Shown here: one piece after another, positions 14,991 through 15,002 of the stretch
How the letters are laid out: each line of letters starts with the position of its first letter
Numbering within the stretch: position 1 is the stretch's first letter
Assembly (NCBI GenBank): GCA_910584735.1
Contig: CAJUBM010000072.1
Span: forward strand, 1-15,002
From: an uncultured Muribaculaceae bacterium
Lineage (GTDB): Bacteria; Bacteroidota; Bacteroidia; Bacteroidales; Muribaculaceae
DNA: 15,002 bases
Reading direction: 5' to 3'
Program-made: the position numbers and the translations under genes
Notes under the pieces: generated by a model
Databases searched by the model: none
What the model saw: the letters and a program-made list of their open reading frames with translations, nothing else
Told to the model about the DNA's origin: nothing

Positions 14991-15002
14991 ACAAAGGCCG
15001 AA

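Overview
The window looks like chromosomal DNA of a Bacteroidales bacterium, most plausibly a gut Muribaculaceae-type genome; the family is an inference. The evidence is two promoters with the Bacteroidetes layout (TTTG, 20-bp spacer, TAnnTTTG), A-rich translation starts without Shine-Dalgarno sequences, and proteins of Bacteroidetes character: an exported C45-type Ntn hydrolase, an exported M3 peptidase, DUF486, and LysM envelope proteins.

Layout. (1) 1-1132, plus strand: two unrecognised genes in visibly AT-richer DNA. The first has a doubtful 5' end; the second encodes an exported protein. (2) 1133-1431: intergenic region carrying the valS promoter. (3) 1432-4065, plus: valS, with its own promoter and a very strong bidirectional terminator at 4085-4126. 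(4) 8039 down to 4173, minus: four tightly spaced genes for exported proteins. In transcription order these are a C-terminal-LysM protein, a coiled-coil lipoprotein, a LysM/TPR-like/low-complexity/DnaJ-type cysteine-motif protein, and a LysM protein with a beta-rich C-terminus. Three of the four carry LysM, which suggests one peptidoglycan-associated envelope system. (5) 8040-8357: intergenic region with the operon's likely promoter, a triplicated TTTTAAGG motif, one copy of a dispersed GC-rich repeat, and a long hairpin terminator. (6) 11930 down to 8358, minus: Ntn hydrolase, DUF486 membrane protein (GTGA overlap) and exported M3 dipeptidase, probably one operon. (7) 12012-13336, plus: hotdog thioesterase and dprA (ATGA overlap) behind a consensus promoter. 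(8) 13428-14884, plus: uridine-phosphorylase-like enzyme followed by an AraC-type regulator with an N-terminal HMA-like CxxC domain. (9) 14885-15002: a weak hairpin and the second copy of the GC-rich repeat, inverted relative to the first and identical over 40 bp.

Most of the window is ordinary core genome. The items most worth a second look are the LysM envelope operon with its unusual domain combinations, the 40-bp perfectly conserved dispersed repeat, the HMA-AraC fusion, and the AT-rich gene pair at the left edge. No CRISPR array, transposase, tRNA or rRNA was seen.
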